Positions 42,678 to 51,228 of a stretch of 64,000 nt of DNA are shown here, piece by piece. Below the pieces are notes generated by a model. The model saw nothing but the letters and a program-made list of their open reading frames with translations. It was not told the origin of the DNA and did no database searches. Location of the stretch: assembly GCF_003635165.1 (NCBI RefSeq), contig NZ_ML058597.1, positions 1,038,867-1,102,866 of the forward strand, written 5' to 3'. Numbering within the stretch: position 1 is the stretch's first letter; each line of letters begins with the position of its first letter. The DNA is from Burkholderia sp. Nafp2/4-1b. GTDB taxonomy: Bacteria > Pseudomonadota > Gammaproteobacteria > Burkholderiales > Burkholderiaceae. Both the position numbers and the translations under genes were made by a program.

Positions 42678-42693
42678 CTGTCCGGCGGATTTT
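42661..42693 (+). terminator. strong intrinsic terminator without a plus-strand gene
   Basis: A 13-bp perfect stem (TCCGCCGGACAGG, loop CCA, complement) followed by TTTT. It points rightward towards the pcaH promoter, yet no rightward gene precedes it. It would shield pcaH from read-through, or mark the end of a lost gene or small RNA. Confidence 0.7.
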
Positions 42694-42709
42694 CATTGGC
42701 GCGTCCAGG

Positions 42710-42765
42710 CATAACGAATGGTTATGCGATTCGCGAAAAAAGGTCATTTTGCATAACTTTCCGGA
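42710..42765. repeat. 56-bp direct repeat, copy 2 (pcaH promoter/operator)
   Basis: Second copy, about 50-110 bp before pcaH. With the preceding base its dyad is better than in copy 1: GCATAAC-N5-GTTATGC (seven-base arms). This is the likely functional PcaQ activation site for pcaHG. A pcaQ-like start codon position (CAT at 42710-42712) is preserved, but the frame behind it is unrelated to pcaQ. Confidence 0.8.
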
Positions 42766-42817
42766 TTGGCTAAAGTCTTGCCATCCACTTCGAGAAATAC
42801 CTAACAGGAGACGCCCG

Positions 42818-43525
42818 ATGGATTCCCCCACGATCCTCACGCCGCGCGACTGGCCGTCGCATCCGGCCTATGTTCACCCCGAGTACCGTTCGTCCGTGAA
42901 GCGCGGCCCGACCCGCCCGCTAATCCCGTTGAAGGAAAAGCTGCGCGACCAGTACGTGCCCGTCTACGGCACTGACGATCTCGGCGCGCTCGACCACGAT
43001 CTGACGAAGAACGCCGTGAAGAACGGCGAGCCGCTCGGCGAGCGCATCGTCGTCACCGGCCGCGTGCTCGACGAAGGCGGCAAGCCCGTGCGCAACACGC
43101 TCGTCGAAGTGTGGCAGGCGAACGCCGCCGGCCGCTACGTGCACAAGGTCGACCAGCACGACGCGCCGCTCGACCCGAACTTTCTCGGCGCGGGCCGCTG
43201 CATGACCGACGACGAAGGTCGCTACCGCTTCCTGACGATCAAGCCCGGCGCATACCCTTGGGGCAACCATCCGAATGCGTGGCGCCCGAATCACATCCAC
43301 TTCTCGCTGTTCGGCGATTACTTCAGCTCGCGCCTCGTCACGCAGATGTACTTCCCCGGCGATCCGCTGCTCGCGTACGACCCGATCTTCCAGGGCACGC
43401 CGGAACAGGCGCGCGAGCGCCTGATCTCGCGCTTCTCGATGGACATCACCGAAGAAGGCTATGCGCTCGGCTACGAATTCGACATCGTGCTGCGCGGCCG
43501 CGACGCTACCCCGATGGAGCGCTGA
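42818..43525 (+). CDS. pcaH: protocatechuate 3,4-dioxygenase beta subunit
   Basis: A 235-residue subunit that carries the catalytic non-haem Fe(III). The four ligands are visible at their expected spacing: Tyr107 (GRYVHKVDQ), Tyr146 (PGAYPWGN), His159 and His161 (RPNHIHFS), each one residue lower than in the Pseudomonas enzyme. The N-terminal PHPAYVHPEYRSSVKRGP-like segment is typical. It cleaves the protocatechuate ring between the two hydroxyls to give beta-carboxy-cis,cis-muconate. ATG 42818 follows AGGAG; the longer frame from 42749 begins in the repeat. It is followed by pcaG after three bases. Activation by PcaQ is expected. Confidence 0.97.
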   Translation: MDSPTILTPRDWPSHPAYVHPEYRSSVKRGPTRPLIPLKEKLRDQYVPVYGTDDLGALDHDLTKNAVKNGEPLGERIVVTGRVLDEGGKPVRNTLVEVWQANAAGRYVHKVDQHDAPLDPNFLGAGRCMTDDEGRYRFLTIKPGAYPWGNHPNAWRPNHIHFSLFGDYFSSRLVTQMYFPGDPLLAYDPIFQGTPEQARERLISRFSMDITEEGYALGYEFDIVLRGRDATPMER

Positions 43526-43528
43526 ACC

Positions 43529-44122
43529 ATGACGACGCTGAAGCAAACCCCTTCGCAGACGGTCGGCCCGTACTTCGCGTACGGCCTGTGCCCGCAGCAA
43601 TACGATTACGACCTGAAGAGCCTGTTCACGCCGGCGATCGCCACGCCGGACGCCGAAGGCGAGCACATGCTGCTGGTCGGCCAGGTGTTCGACGGCGACG
43701 GCAATGTCGTCGGCGACGCGGTGCTCGAATTCACGCAGGTGGACGGCGCGGGCCGCTATCCCGCATCGCCCGACGACATCGCGAAATCCGGCTTCACGGG
43801 CTTCGCACGTGTCGGCACGGGCACCGACCCGCAGCAGCGTTTCGTCGTCTCGACGGTGAAGCCGGGCCGCATCGCCGCCGACGAAGCACCGCACATCAAC
43901 GTGACCGTGATGATGCGCGGGATCCTGACCCACGCATTCACCCGCGTGTATTTCGACGACGAAGCCGCGGCGAACGCCGCCGATCCGGTGCTGAACCTGG
44001 TGCCGGCCGAACGGCGTGGGACGCTCGTCGCGAAGCGCGACGCGCAGCCGGGCCGGCCTGTCGTGTACCGCTTCGACATCCGCATGCAGGGGCCGGAAGA
44101 AACGGTGTTCTTCGACGTGTGA
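43529..44122 (+). CDS. pcaG: protocatechuate 3,4-dioxygenase alpha subunit
   Basis: A 197-residue subunit starting MTTLKQTPSQTVGPYFAYGL, the family's standard opening (QTVGPYF). It shares the intradiol dioxygenase beta-sandwich (GDGNVVGDAVLEFTQVDGAGRY; INVTVMMRGILTHAFTRVYFDDE) but lacks the four iron ligands, as alpha subunits do. It pairs with PcaH in an (alpha-beta)-type oligomer in the cytoplasm and shapes the active-site pocket. The gap of three bases after pcaH implies coupled translation and equal dosage. Confidence 0.97.
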   Translation: MTTLKQTPSQTVGPYFAYGLCPQQYDYDLKSLFTPAIATPDAEGEHMLLVGQVFDGDGNVVGDAVLEFTQVDGAGRYPASPDDIAKSGFTGFARVGTGTDPQQRFVVSTVKPGRIAADEAPHINVTVMMRGILTHAFTRVYFDDEAAANAADPVLNLVPAERRGTLVAKRDAQPGRPVVYRFDIRMQGPEETVFFDV

Positions 44123-44585
44123 CGTATGACGCGCGCCGGCGCAGGCCGGCTCCCCGCCCGAACCGCCGCGTGGCGCGATATCAACCGGTATCGCATCACG
44201 CGGCGGTTTTCGTTTTCCGGCGGCGAACTTCGATGTTGTGCCGCAGCACGCCTGCGCGCGATATCCGATGTCGATGGTTGAGTGCTTCGGACCGGGTATC
44301 GAACGACCGATTCAAACGCATGCTGCAACCGCACATCGATGGCGCGGCGGACACGATATCGTTTGCGCGCTATGCAGCGTATGCTTCGTTATCCGCACCG
44401 CATCAATATGATTGAATCGCCTGAAGCAACAATTTCACGAACCCATGCGCGCATGCGGCCTCGTCGGCCGATCGCGCATTTTTCTAACCGAGTGCCTTTA
44501 AGCGCGTCTGACCGAAACCCGGGCAGGCGCGTTTTTTTCGTCCGCAGCCGCAACCGCAAAGTCCGCGCCGCCTCAGCCGTTCCGA
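44123..44585 (+). other. 463-bp convergent gap after pcaG
   Basis: No gene supported. A terminator-like hairpin lies near the far end (44503-44538), 380 bp after the pcaG stop. The stretch 44330-44500 is AT-richer than average and could belong to a long 3' untranslated region or an independent small RNA; nothing decides between them. Confidence 0.35.
44503..44538 (+). terminator. intrinsic terminator
   Basis: Arms CGCGTCTG and CAGGCGCG (one G-U pair) enclose a 13-base loop and are followed by seven T. It is oriented rightward, 47 bp before the stop of the convergent AraC gene. Confidence 0.65.
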
Positions 44586-45365
44586 TTAGCGGCGCGCCTC
44601 GAGAAAGCGGCTCGGCGTATCGCCGAGAATGCGGCGAAACGCCGACGTAAATGCGCTCGCGCTCGCATAGCCGAGGTCGAACGCGACCCGCGTCACCGGC
44701 TGCCCGTCGCTCAGGCGCGTGATCGCCGCGAGCATGCAGACCTGCTGACGCCACGCGGCAAAACTCACACCGGTCTGCGCGCGGAACAGCCGCGTGAACG
44801 TGCGCCGGCTCACGCCCGCATCGGTCGCCACCTGGTCGAGATCGGCTGCGATCGACGGCGATGCGAACAAGTGCCGGCAGATTTTCGCGAGACGCGCGTC
44901 GGCCGGCAGCGGCGCGTGCAGCGACAGTCGCGGCATCGTCGCGATTTCCGCGACCAGCAGCGCCATCAGCTTGCCCGCGCGGCCGTCGAGGTCGTACATC
45001 GCCGGCAGGTCGATCGCCTCGTCGATCAGTTGCCGCAACAGCGGCGACACGCCGTACACGCCGCACTCGTCCGGCAGCCCCGCCGCGCGCGCCGCGTCGT
45101 CGGCCACGAACGCGCTGAACAGCGTAACGGGGCCCGTCATCGTCGCTTCGTGCCGCACGCCGGCCGGCACCCAGCACGCGCGCTGCGGCGGCACCAGCCA
45201 GCGGCCGTGCGGCGTCGACACGCTGAGCGTGCCGCGCGAGAGGAACGCGAACTGTCCGCGCCGGTGCGCGTGCTCCGGAAACGTCGTGCCGGCCGCGTAG
45301 TCGTTGGCGGTCACGACCACGCTACGCGGAATATGTTCGTAGGGATCTAGCAGCGTATTTCTCAA
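44586..45365 (-). CDS. AraC-family transcriptional regulator
   Basis: About 259 residues. The N-terminal cupin domain (about 15-110) has PEHAHRRGQFAFLSRGTL and RACWVPAGVRHEATM, typical of regulators binding a small ligand. The C-terminal double helix-turn-helix (about 160-258) ends with FDLGYASASAFTSAFRRILGDTPSRF, the AraC signature. The start is uncertain: no ATG precedes the homologous region closely, so TTG 45365 (MRNTLLDPYEHIP when initiated with Met) is used; upstream residues in the long frame look unrelated. Its target is unknown. It is convergent to the pca terminator region, and no transporter gene adjoins it as is common for this group. Confidence 0.82.
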   Translation of the reverse strand: MRNTLLDPYEHIPRSVVVTANDYAAGTTFPEHAHRRGQFAFLSRGTLSVSTPHGRWLVPPQRACWVPAGVRHEATMTGPVTLFSAFVADDAARAAGLPDECGVYGVSPLLRQLIDEAIDLPAMYDLDGRAGKLMALLVAEIATMPRLSLHAPLPADARLAKICRHLFASPSIAADLDQVATDAGVSRRTFTRLFRAQTGVSFAAWRQQVCMLAAITRLSDGQPVTRVAFDLGYASASAFTSAFRRILGDTPSRFLEARR

Positions 45366-45702
45366 GGCCCGAATTCCATCATGAATGACCCGATATTGAA
45401 GGCGGGTCACCTTCGCTCGGTTTACGATCCGCTCCACGCTCGTGCGACCGGGGTGGCCGATCGCAAGACCCGACGGCCGAATCGGCCGGATAGCGACTGC
45501 TTCGAAGCGGAGATGCCCAATGCCCTTCATCCCGTGGGGGACGGCCCCCACTCTGTTCTCCTGCTGTACGGCCGGTTCGGCGACGCGCATGCGTGCAAGC
45601 CCGTCGAGCCGTGGCTGTCGCGCGAGCGCTTCGCCCATGCATTCATGGACTACCGAGGCGCCGATGCGCCGGTGCCGTGCAGCAGCCTCCGGTCGCCCCA
45701 CC
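45366..45702. other. 337-bp gap, AraC regulator to D-aminopeptidase end
   Basis: Probably contains the AraC promoter (AT-richer near 45366-45420). No gene is supported: the frames present lack homology and ribosome sites. Confidence 0.35.
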
Positions 45703-46530
45703 TCACCGCAGCATGAACGACATCGCCGACAGGCTGTTCAGCGTGCGTACCACATGCTCGACCGACGGCCCGTCGAAGCGCAGCGTCACCGCGTCGACCC
45801 GTTCCAGCGACGGCAGCACGCAGAACAGATCGGCGAGCGCGGCCGTCTGCACGCGCAGCGTGCAAGCGGCCGGCGCGGGCCGATGCGCGGTCGCGCGCCA
45901 GCCGGACGACAGCGCCTGCGCGACCGTGTCGCGTGCGGCGGTCGCGATGCGCGCGCATGACGCGGCCGGCGTGAGCGTCTCGCCGCTCGATGCGCCACCG
46001 GCCGTCTTGACCGTCTCGAAACGTGCATCCGGAAACAGCGGCCGGGTTTCCTCGGCGAATACGTCGTCGCCCGACGCCAGCGCGACGTGCGCGCCGTATT
46101 CACGCGCGAGCGCCCCGTACAGCCCGGCTTCGCCAAGCTCGACGCCGTTCAGCCACACCTGCGTGAACGCGAAGCCGTTGATGGTGTGCGCAAGCACGCC
46201 GCGCGTCTGCGATTTCGCATGAAAGCCGATCATGAACACCAGGTCGGGCTGCTGTTCGAGCCCCGCCATCATCCCGAGCGTGCGCGGCTTGCCGAGCACG
46301 ACGCGCGCGCGCGCATCGAGCCCGTCGGGCAGCAGGTTGCGAAAGCCGCCGTGCGAGTCGTTGACCCAGACGGCCTGCGCGCCGCCCGCGAACGCGCCTT
46401 CGATTGCCGCGTTCGCCTCGGCGGTCATCCAGCGGCGAGCGCGTTCGTATTCCGGATTGCCGGCACGCGTCTGTTCGGCGGCGAACACGCCGGCGACGCC
46501 TTCGATGTCGGTCGAGATCAGGATCTTCAT
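45703..46530 (-). CDS. dppA: M55-family D-aminopeptidase
   Basis: A 275-residue zinc enzyme matching Bacillus DppA residue by residue: Asp8 and Glu10 (STDIEG), His60 (NDSHGG), His104 (GFHAKS), His115 (AHTING) and Glu134 (GEAG). It removes N-terminal D-amino acids from peptides in the cytoplasm, probably as a self-compartmentalised ring. Its ATG overlaps the stop of the P1 peptidase gene (ATGA), so the two are coupled. It is the last gene of the leftward peptide uptake operon. Substrates such as D-Ala peptides from cell-wall turnover are plausible. Confidence 0.93.
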   Translation of the reverse strand: MKILISTDIEGVAGVFAAEQTRAGNPEYERARRWMTAEANAAIEGAFAGGAQAVWVNDSHGGFRNLLPDGLDARARVVLGKPRTLGMMAGLEQQPDLVFMIGFHAKSQTRGVLAHTINGFAFTQVWLNGVELGEAGLYGALAREYGAHVALASGDDVFAEETRPLFPDARFETVKTAGGASSGETLTPAASCARIATAARDTVAQALSSGWRATAHRPAPAACTLRVQTAALADLFCVLPSLERVDAVTLRFDGPSVEHVVRTLNSLSAMSFMLR

Positions 46531-47630
46531 GAATGGGTCGGACGTCCTTCGTTGCTTTCGTTGCTTGCGTTGAACAGCCGCTCGAGATCGGGTACCGCGT
46601 CGCGCAGCGACTGCCGCACGTGACCGTCGCGCCCAGTCACGGTCACGGCGTGCAGCAGCGCATCGGCAATCGCGTGTTCGACGCTTTCGGCCGCGGCCAT
46701 GAACAGCGGATCGAGCGCCGCATCGGCCACGAGAGCCGGCAGCGCGATGGTCGATGCGTCGTGGCCGATCGTGTACGCGGTGGAAAACGCCAGTGCGATG
46801 TCACCGCTGCCGTGCCCGTAGACCGACCCGGTACGGGCGAGCCCCGCGCCCGCGCGACGGGCGAGCCGCGACAGTTGCCGGGAGTCGAGCGGCGCGTCCG
46901 TCGCGAGCAGCACGATGATCGAGCCTTGTTCGGGCGCCGCCGCGTGGGCCTGCACGGCCGTGGCCGCGGCCGTACGCCGCTGCGTGACGATGCGCCCGAG
47001 CGGCACGCCGCCGAGCGTCAGCATCGGCAGCCGGCCGAAATTCGCGAGCACGAGCGCGCCGACGGTATACGGCCGGCCGGCGGCGACGGCGATGCGAGAT
47101 GCAGAGCCGATGCCGCCTTTCAGGTCGAAACACGACATCCCGCGACCGGCGCCCACCGCGCCACGCGCGAACGCGCGCGCGGCCGTGCGGCACGCGTCGT
47201 CGTAATGTCCGGCCGTCACCGCGAACGCCTGGATGTCGTTCAGATAGCCGTCGTTGCACTCGAACACGAGCGGGTTGACGGTCGACCAGTCGCGGCCGAT
47301 CCGCGGATTCGCGGCGATCGCCGCGCGGATCTGCGCCTGTGCGACCGTGCCGACACCGAACGTGTTGGTCAGCGCGATCGGCGTCTCGAGCGTGCCGAGC
47401 TCGTCGACCTGCACGAGCCCGACGCTCTTGCCGAAACCGTTGATCACGGCCACGCCGGCCGGCACCTTGCTGCGGTACAAGTCGCCCGCGTGCGGCTTCA
47501 CGACGGTGACGCCCGTCTGCACGTTGCCGGCATCGAGCGTCGCATGGCCCACGGTTACGCCGGGCACATCGGCGATCGTGCCGCGCGGCCCGGACGGCAG
47601 CGTCGTGCTCCACATCGGTCCTGCATGCAT
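46527..47630 (-). CDS. P1-family aminopeptidase (DmpA/BapA type)
   Basis: A 367-residue N-terminal nucleophile hydrolase precursor. Self-cleavage is expected between Gly236 and Ser237 (EQGSIIVLLATDAPL), giving a free Ser nucleophile. Other family features are PGVTVGHATL (about 24-33), NTFGVGTVAQAQ and YGHGSGDIALAFST. Relatives hydrolyse peptides with N-terminal D- or beta-amino acids, or ordinary small peptides. No signal peptide, so it acts in the cytoplasm on imported substrates. ATG 47630 shares one base with the stop of the upstream permease gene (TGATG), and its stop overlaps dppA. Confidence 0.93.
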   Translation of the reverse strand: MHAGPMWSTTLPSGPRGTIADVPGVTVGHATLDAGNVQTGVTVVKPHAGDLYRSKVPAGVAVINGFGKSVGLVQVDELGTLETPIALTNTFGVGTVAQAQIRAAIAANPRIGRDWSTVNPLVFECNDGYLNDIQAFAVTAGHYDDACRTAARAFARGAVGAGRGMSCFDLKGGIGSASRIAVAAGRPYTVGALVLANFGRLPMLTLGGVPLGRIVTQRRTAAATAVQAHAAAPEQGSIIVLLATDAPLDSRQLSRLARRAGAGLARTGSVYGHGSGDIALAFSTAYTIGHDASTIALPALVADAALDPLFMAAAESVEHAIADALLHAVTVTGRDGHVRQSLRDAVPDLERLFNASNESNEGRPTHS

Positions 47631-48523
47631 CAGCGGCGCTCCAGCTTCGGATCGAGCGCGTCGCGCAGCCCGTCGCCGAGCAGGTTGAACGCAAGCACGG
47701 TCAGGAAGATCGCGAGGCTCGGGAAGATCGCGACGTGCGGCGCGGTCACCATGTCCGCGCGCGCCTCGTTGAGCATCGCGCCCCACTCCGGCGTCGGCGG
47801 CTGCGCGCCGAGCCCGAGGAACGACAGGCTCGCGGCCGTGATGATCGACGTGCCGATCCGCATCGTGAAGTACACGACGACCGACGACACGGTGCCCGGC
47901 AGGATGTGCCGCATGATGATCGTCCAGTCGGACGCGCCGATGCTGCGCGCGGCTTCGACGTAGGTCATGTGCTTGAGCATCAGCGTGTTGCCGCGCACGA
48001 GCCGCGCGAACGCCGGGATGCTGAAGATCGCGACCGCGCAGATCACGTTGATCATCCCGTTGCCGAGGATCGCGACCACGCCGATCGCGAGCAAAATCCC
48101 CGGGAACGCGAACAGCACGTCGGCGACGCGCATCGTGATGCGGTCCCACCAGCCTTCGTAGTAGCCGGCGAGCAGCCCGAAGAACGTGCCGACGAGCGCG
48201 CCGAGCGCGACCGAGAAGAAGCCGGCCGCGAGCGAGATGCGCGTGCCGGTGATGATCCGGCTGAAGATGTCGCGGCCGAGCGAGTCGACGCCGAACCAGT
48301 GCACGGCCGACGGCCCCGCGTTCAGCGCATCGTAGTCGAAATAGTTTTCCGGATCGAACGGCACGATGTGCGGGCCGACGAAGGCGAGCACGACGAGCGC
48401 GAGCACGAAGCCGCCCGCGACCAGCGCGACGGTCTGCTTGCGGAACTTGCGCCAGAATTCGCGCCACGGCGTGCGGATCGCGCTCGATGCGGCCGGCGCC
48501 GCGGGCTGGACAGTCGCGTTCAT
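47630..48523 (-). CDS. gsiD: peptide/glutathione ABC permease, GsiD-like
   Basis: A 297-residue inner-membrane permease with six hydrophobic segments. It belongs to the DppC/GsiD group: a cytoplasmic N terminus, [20 protein letters not shown], then [21 protein letters not shown] (conserved FGTDxxGRD-type segment, about 75-95). The EAA loop with [20 protein letters not shown] (about 170-190) contacts the ATPase. It pairs with the GsiC-like permease encoded eight bases upstream. The assignment to glutathione rather than general dipeptides follows operon order (regulator, iaaA-type gene, A, B, C, D) and is an inference. Confidence 0.9.
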   Translation of the reverse strand: MNATVQPAAPAASSAIRTPWREFWRKFRKQTVALVAGGFVLALVVLAFVGPHIVPFDPENYFDYDALNAGPSAVHWFGVDSLGRDIFSRIITGTRISLAAGFFSVALGALVGTFFGLLAGYYEGWWDRITMRVADVLFAFPGILLAIGVVAILGNGMINVICAVAIFSIPAFARLVRGNTLMLKHMTYVEAARSIGASDWTIIMRHILPGTVSSVVVYFTMRIGTSIITAASLSFLGLGAQPPTPEWGAMLNEARADMVTAPHVAIFPSLAIFLTVLAFNLLGDGLRDALDPKLERR

Positions 48524-48530
48524 GCGCGCC

Positions 48531-49451
48531 TCACTTGAACCGGATGGTCGGGTTGATGACCGCGTACAGCACGTCGACGGTCAGGTTGATCAGGATGAAC
48601 TCGAGCGAGAACAGCAGCACGATCGCCTGGATCACCGGGTAGTCGCGCATCGTCACCGCGTCGACCAGCAGGCGCCCGAGCCCCGGCCAGTTGAACACGG
48701 CCTCGACGACGATCGAGCCGCCGAGCAGGAAGCCGAACTGCAGCCCCATCATCGTGACGACCGGGATCATCGCGTTGCGCAGGCAGTGCTTGAGCACGAC
48801 CATCGGCTCGTGCACGCCCTTGGCGCGCGCGGTGCGCACGAAATCCTCGTTGAGCACCTCGACGAACGACGCGCGCGTGAAGCGCGCCATCACCGCCGCG
48901 ACCGCGGCGCCGAGCGTCAGCGACGGCAGCACGTAGCTCTTCCACGTGCCGTCCGGCACGACCGGCAGCCAGCCGAGCTTCACCGAGAAGATCTCCATCA
49001 GCAGCATGCCGAGCGCGAATGCCGGAAACGAGATGCCCGACACCGCGATCGTCATCCCGACCCGGTCGGGCCAGCGATTGCGCCACACGGCCGACGCGAT
49101 CCCGATCGCCATTCCGAACGCCGTCGCCCACACCATGCTGACGAGCGTGAGCAGCAGCGTCGGCATGAAGCGCTCGCCGATCTCGGTCGACACCGGCCGC
49201 TTGCTGCGCGTCGACATGCCGAAATCGCCGTGCGCGATCTTCACGAAGAAGTTCGCGAACTGCTTGGGCAGCGGCCGGTCGAGCCCGAGATCGGCGCGCA
49301 CGAGCGCGACCGTCGCGTCGTCGGCTTCGGGGCCGGCCGCAAGCCGCGCCGGGTCGCCGGGCAGCAGGTGCACGAACAGGAACACCAGCACCGCGACGAT
49401 CGCGAGCGTGGGCAGCAGGCCGAACAGGCGTTTGACGAGAAAATTCAGCAT
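48531..49451 (-). CDS. gsiC: peptide/glutathione ABC permease, GsiC-like
   Basis: A 306-residue inner-membrane permease beginning [20 protein letters not shown], the typical DppB/GsiC opening, with [15 protein letters not shown] (about 28-42) and [15 protein letters not shown] (about 54-68). Six hydrophobic segments are seen, and the EAA loop includes [25 protein letters not shown] (about 208-232). It forms the channel with GsiD. It lies 67 bp behind the binding-protein gene and eight bases before gsiD, within one operon. Confidence 0.92.
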   Translation of the reverse strand: MLNFLVKRLFGLLPTLAIVAVLVFLFVHLLPGDPARLAAGPEADDATVALVRADLGLDRPLPKQFANFFVKIAHGDFGMSTRSKRPVSTEIGERFMPTLLLTLVSMVWATAFGMAIGIASAVWRNRWPDRVGMTIAVSGISFPAFALGMLLMEIFSVKLGWLPVVPDGTWKSYVLPSLTLGAAVAAVMARFTRASFVEVLNEDFVRTARAKGVHEPMVVLKHCLRNAMIPVVTMMGLQFGFLLGGSIVVEAVFNWPGLGRLLVDAVTMRDYPVIQAIVLLFSLEFILINLTVDVLYAVINPTIRFK

Positions 49452-49518
49452 GGGGCACCGATCGAATCAGCGCGCCGGCAGCTTGCGCCGCCGGCGCCGC
49501 GCAGCGGGCGAACCGCCG

Positions 49519-51081
49519 TCATTTCACCGAGATTTCGTCGAAGTTGAACGAGCCGTCCGGCATCACGTACATGCCGTGCAGGCGCTTGCTGCGCGCATAG
49601 ACGATCTTCTCCTGCACGAGGAAGATCCACGGCGCGTCGGCCCATACGACCTTCTGCGCGTCGGCGTACAGCGAAGCCTTCTTCGCGTTGTCGGTCGTCT
49701 CGAGCGCCTTCGCGAGATCGTCGTCGACAGCAGGATTCTTGTAGTACGCGGTGTTGTAGAGCTTCGGCGGCGCCGACGTGGATGCGAGCAGCGGCGACAG
49801 CGCCCAGTTCGCCTCGCCCGTCGAGGCCGACCAGCCGCTGTAGTACATCCGCACCGGCGCCGCCGCCGGATCCTGCGCGCTCTCGACCTTCGCGACCCGC
49901 TCGCCGGCCTCGAGCGCCTGCACCTGCACCTTCACGCCGACCTGCGCGAGCTGCTGCTGGACGAACTGGATCAGCTTCTGCGCCGTCGAATGGTTGTACG
50001 CGGACCACAGCGTCGATTCGAAACCGTTCGGATAGCCGGCCTCCTTCAGCAGCGCGCGCGCCTTGGCGGGATCGTACGGCCAGGGCCCGAGCTTCGTCGC
50101 GTATTCGACGCCGACCGGCGCGACGCCCGTTTGCGGAGTCGCATAGCCGGCGAACACGACCTTCGCGAGCGCTTCCTTGTTGACTGCGTAGTTCAGTGCT
50201 TCACGCACCTTCGGATTGTCGAACGGTTTCTTCTGCGTGTTCAGCGAGATATAGCGCTGAATGATCGACGGCCGCTCGATCAGCTCGACCTTCGGGTTGC
50301 TCTTCAGGTCGGCGGCCTGCTCGAACGGAATCGTGAACGCGAAATCCGCCTCGCCTGTCTTGAGCAGCGCCGCGCGCGTGTTGTTGTCGACCACCGGCTT
50401 CCAGTCGATCGAGTCGACCTTCGGATAGCCCTTCTTCCAGTAGCCGGCGAACTTCTTCACCTTCATGTCGTCGGTCTGCTTCCATTCGACGAACTCGAAC
50501 GGGCCCGTACCGACCGGATGCAGCGATACATCGTGCCCCCACTTCTTCAGCGCGGCCGGCGAAATCATCACCGCCGACGGGTGCGCGAGCGTGTTGATGA
50601 AAGCGGAGAACGGCTCGCGCAGCGTGAACTTCACCGTCATCGGATCGACCACCTCGGTCTTCTCGATCACGCGGAACAGCCCGTAACGTTTCAGCTTGTT
50701 GGCCGGATCCGTCACGCGGTCGAAGTTCGCCTTCACGGCCGCGGCGTTGAAGTCGGTGCCGTCGTGGAACTTCACGCCCGGGCGCAGCTTGACCGTGTAA
50801 GTCTTCGCATCGGGGCTTGCGTCGTAGCCGGTCGCGAGCACGTTGACGAGCTTCATGTCCTTGTCGAAGCCGAACAGCCCTTCGTAGAACGACTTGACGA
50901 CGGCTTGCGACACCGTGTCGTTCGCGTCGTACGGATCCATCGTCGTGAACGTCGAATACACCGCGACCACCACGTTCTGCTGCGCGAGCGCAGGCAGCGC
51001 GGCCGTCAGTGCGAACGCGCCGGCGAGCGCGACGAAGGACGCACGCGGACGAAACATCGGGAACGAATGCGGCTTGTTCAT
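49519..51081 (-). CDS. gsiB: periplasmic peptide/glutathione-binding protein, GsiB-like
   Basis: A 520-residue extracellular solute-binding protein family 5 member. The signal peptide ends at ALA-QQN (about residue 34). The mature part has the family signature [28 protein letters not shown] (about 96-123). It delivers peptides or glutathione to the membrane complex. CAGGAG precedes ATG 51081. The 147-bp gap to the upstream ATPase gene holds a GC-rich hairpin (CCCGCGGGC) and short direct repeats related to CTCAACTCAATTC. Such an element may stabilise or attenuate the mRNA so that the binding protein is made at a different level. Confidence 0.93.
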   Translation of the reverse strand: MNKPHSFPMFRPRASFVALAGAFALTAALPALAQQNVVVAVYSTFTTMDPYDANDTVSQAVVKSFYEGLFGFDKDMKLVNVLATGYDASPDAKTYTVKLRPGVKFHDGTDFNAAAVKANFDRVTDPANKLKRYGLFRVIEKTEVVDPMTVKFTLREPFSAFINTLAHPSAVMISPAALKKWGHDVSLHPVGTGPFEFVEWKQTDDMKVKKFAGYWKKGYPKVDSIDWKPVVDNNTRAALLKTGEADFAFTIPFEQAADLKSNPKVELIERPSIIQRYISLNTQKKPFDNPKVREALNYAVNKEALAKVVFAGYATPQTGVAPVGVEYATKLGPWPYDPAKARALLKEAGYPNGFESTLWSAYNHSTAQKLIQFVQQQLAQVGVKVQVQALEAGERVAKVESAQDPAAAPVRMYYSGWSASTGEANWALSPLLASTSAPPKLYNTAYYKNPAVDDDLAKALETTDNAKKASLYADAQKVVWADAPWIFLVQEKIVYARSKRLHGMYVMPDGSFNFDEISVK

Positions 51082-51228
51082 GTTGCTGGGCTCCTGTAGG
51101 TGAACGGCGACGCCTCGCGGGCGTTTCGGTTTCGACTTCCTGCTGCATTGCGCGCGTCGGGCGCGCGCTCCGCGGGAACGGGCCCGCGGGCACTCAACTC
51201 AATTCAACTCGCTTCCACTCGCTCCCAC

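Noticed and set aside
44586..45701. AraC gene extended to a 371-codon frame
   Set aside because: The extra 112 N-terminal residues look unrelated to AraC regulators and would fill the promoter region.
45381..45716. 111-codon plus-strand frame between the AraC and dppA genes
   Set aside because: No recognisable domain or ribosome site; composition typical of chance frames.
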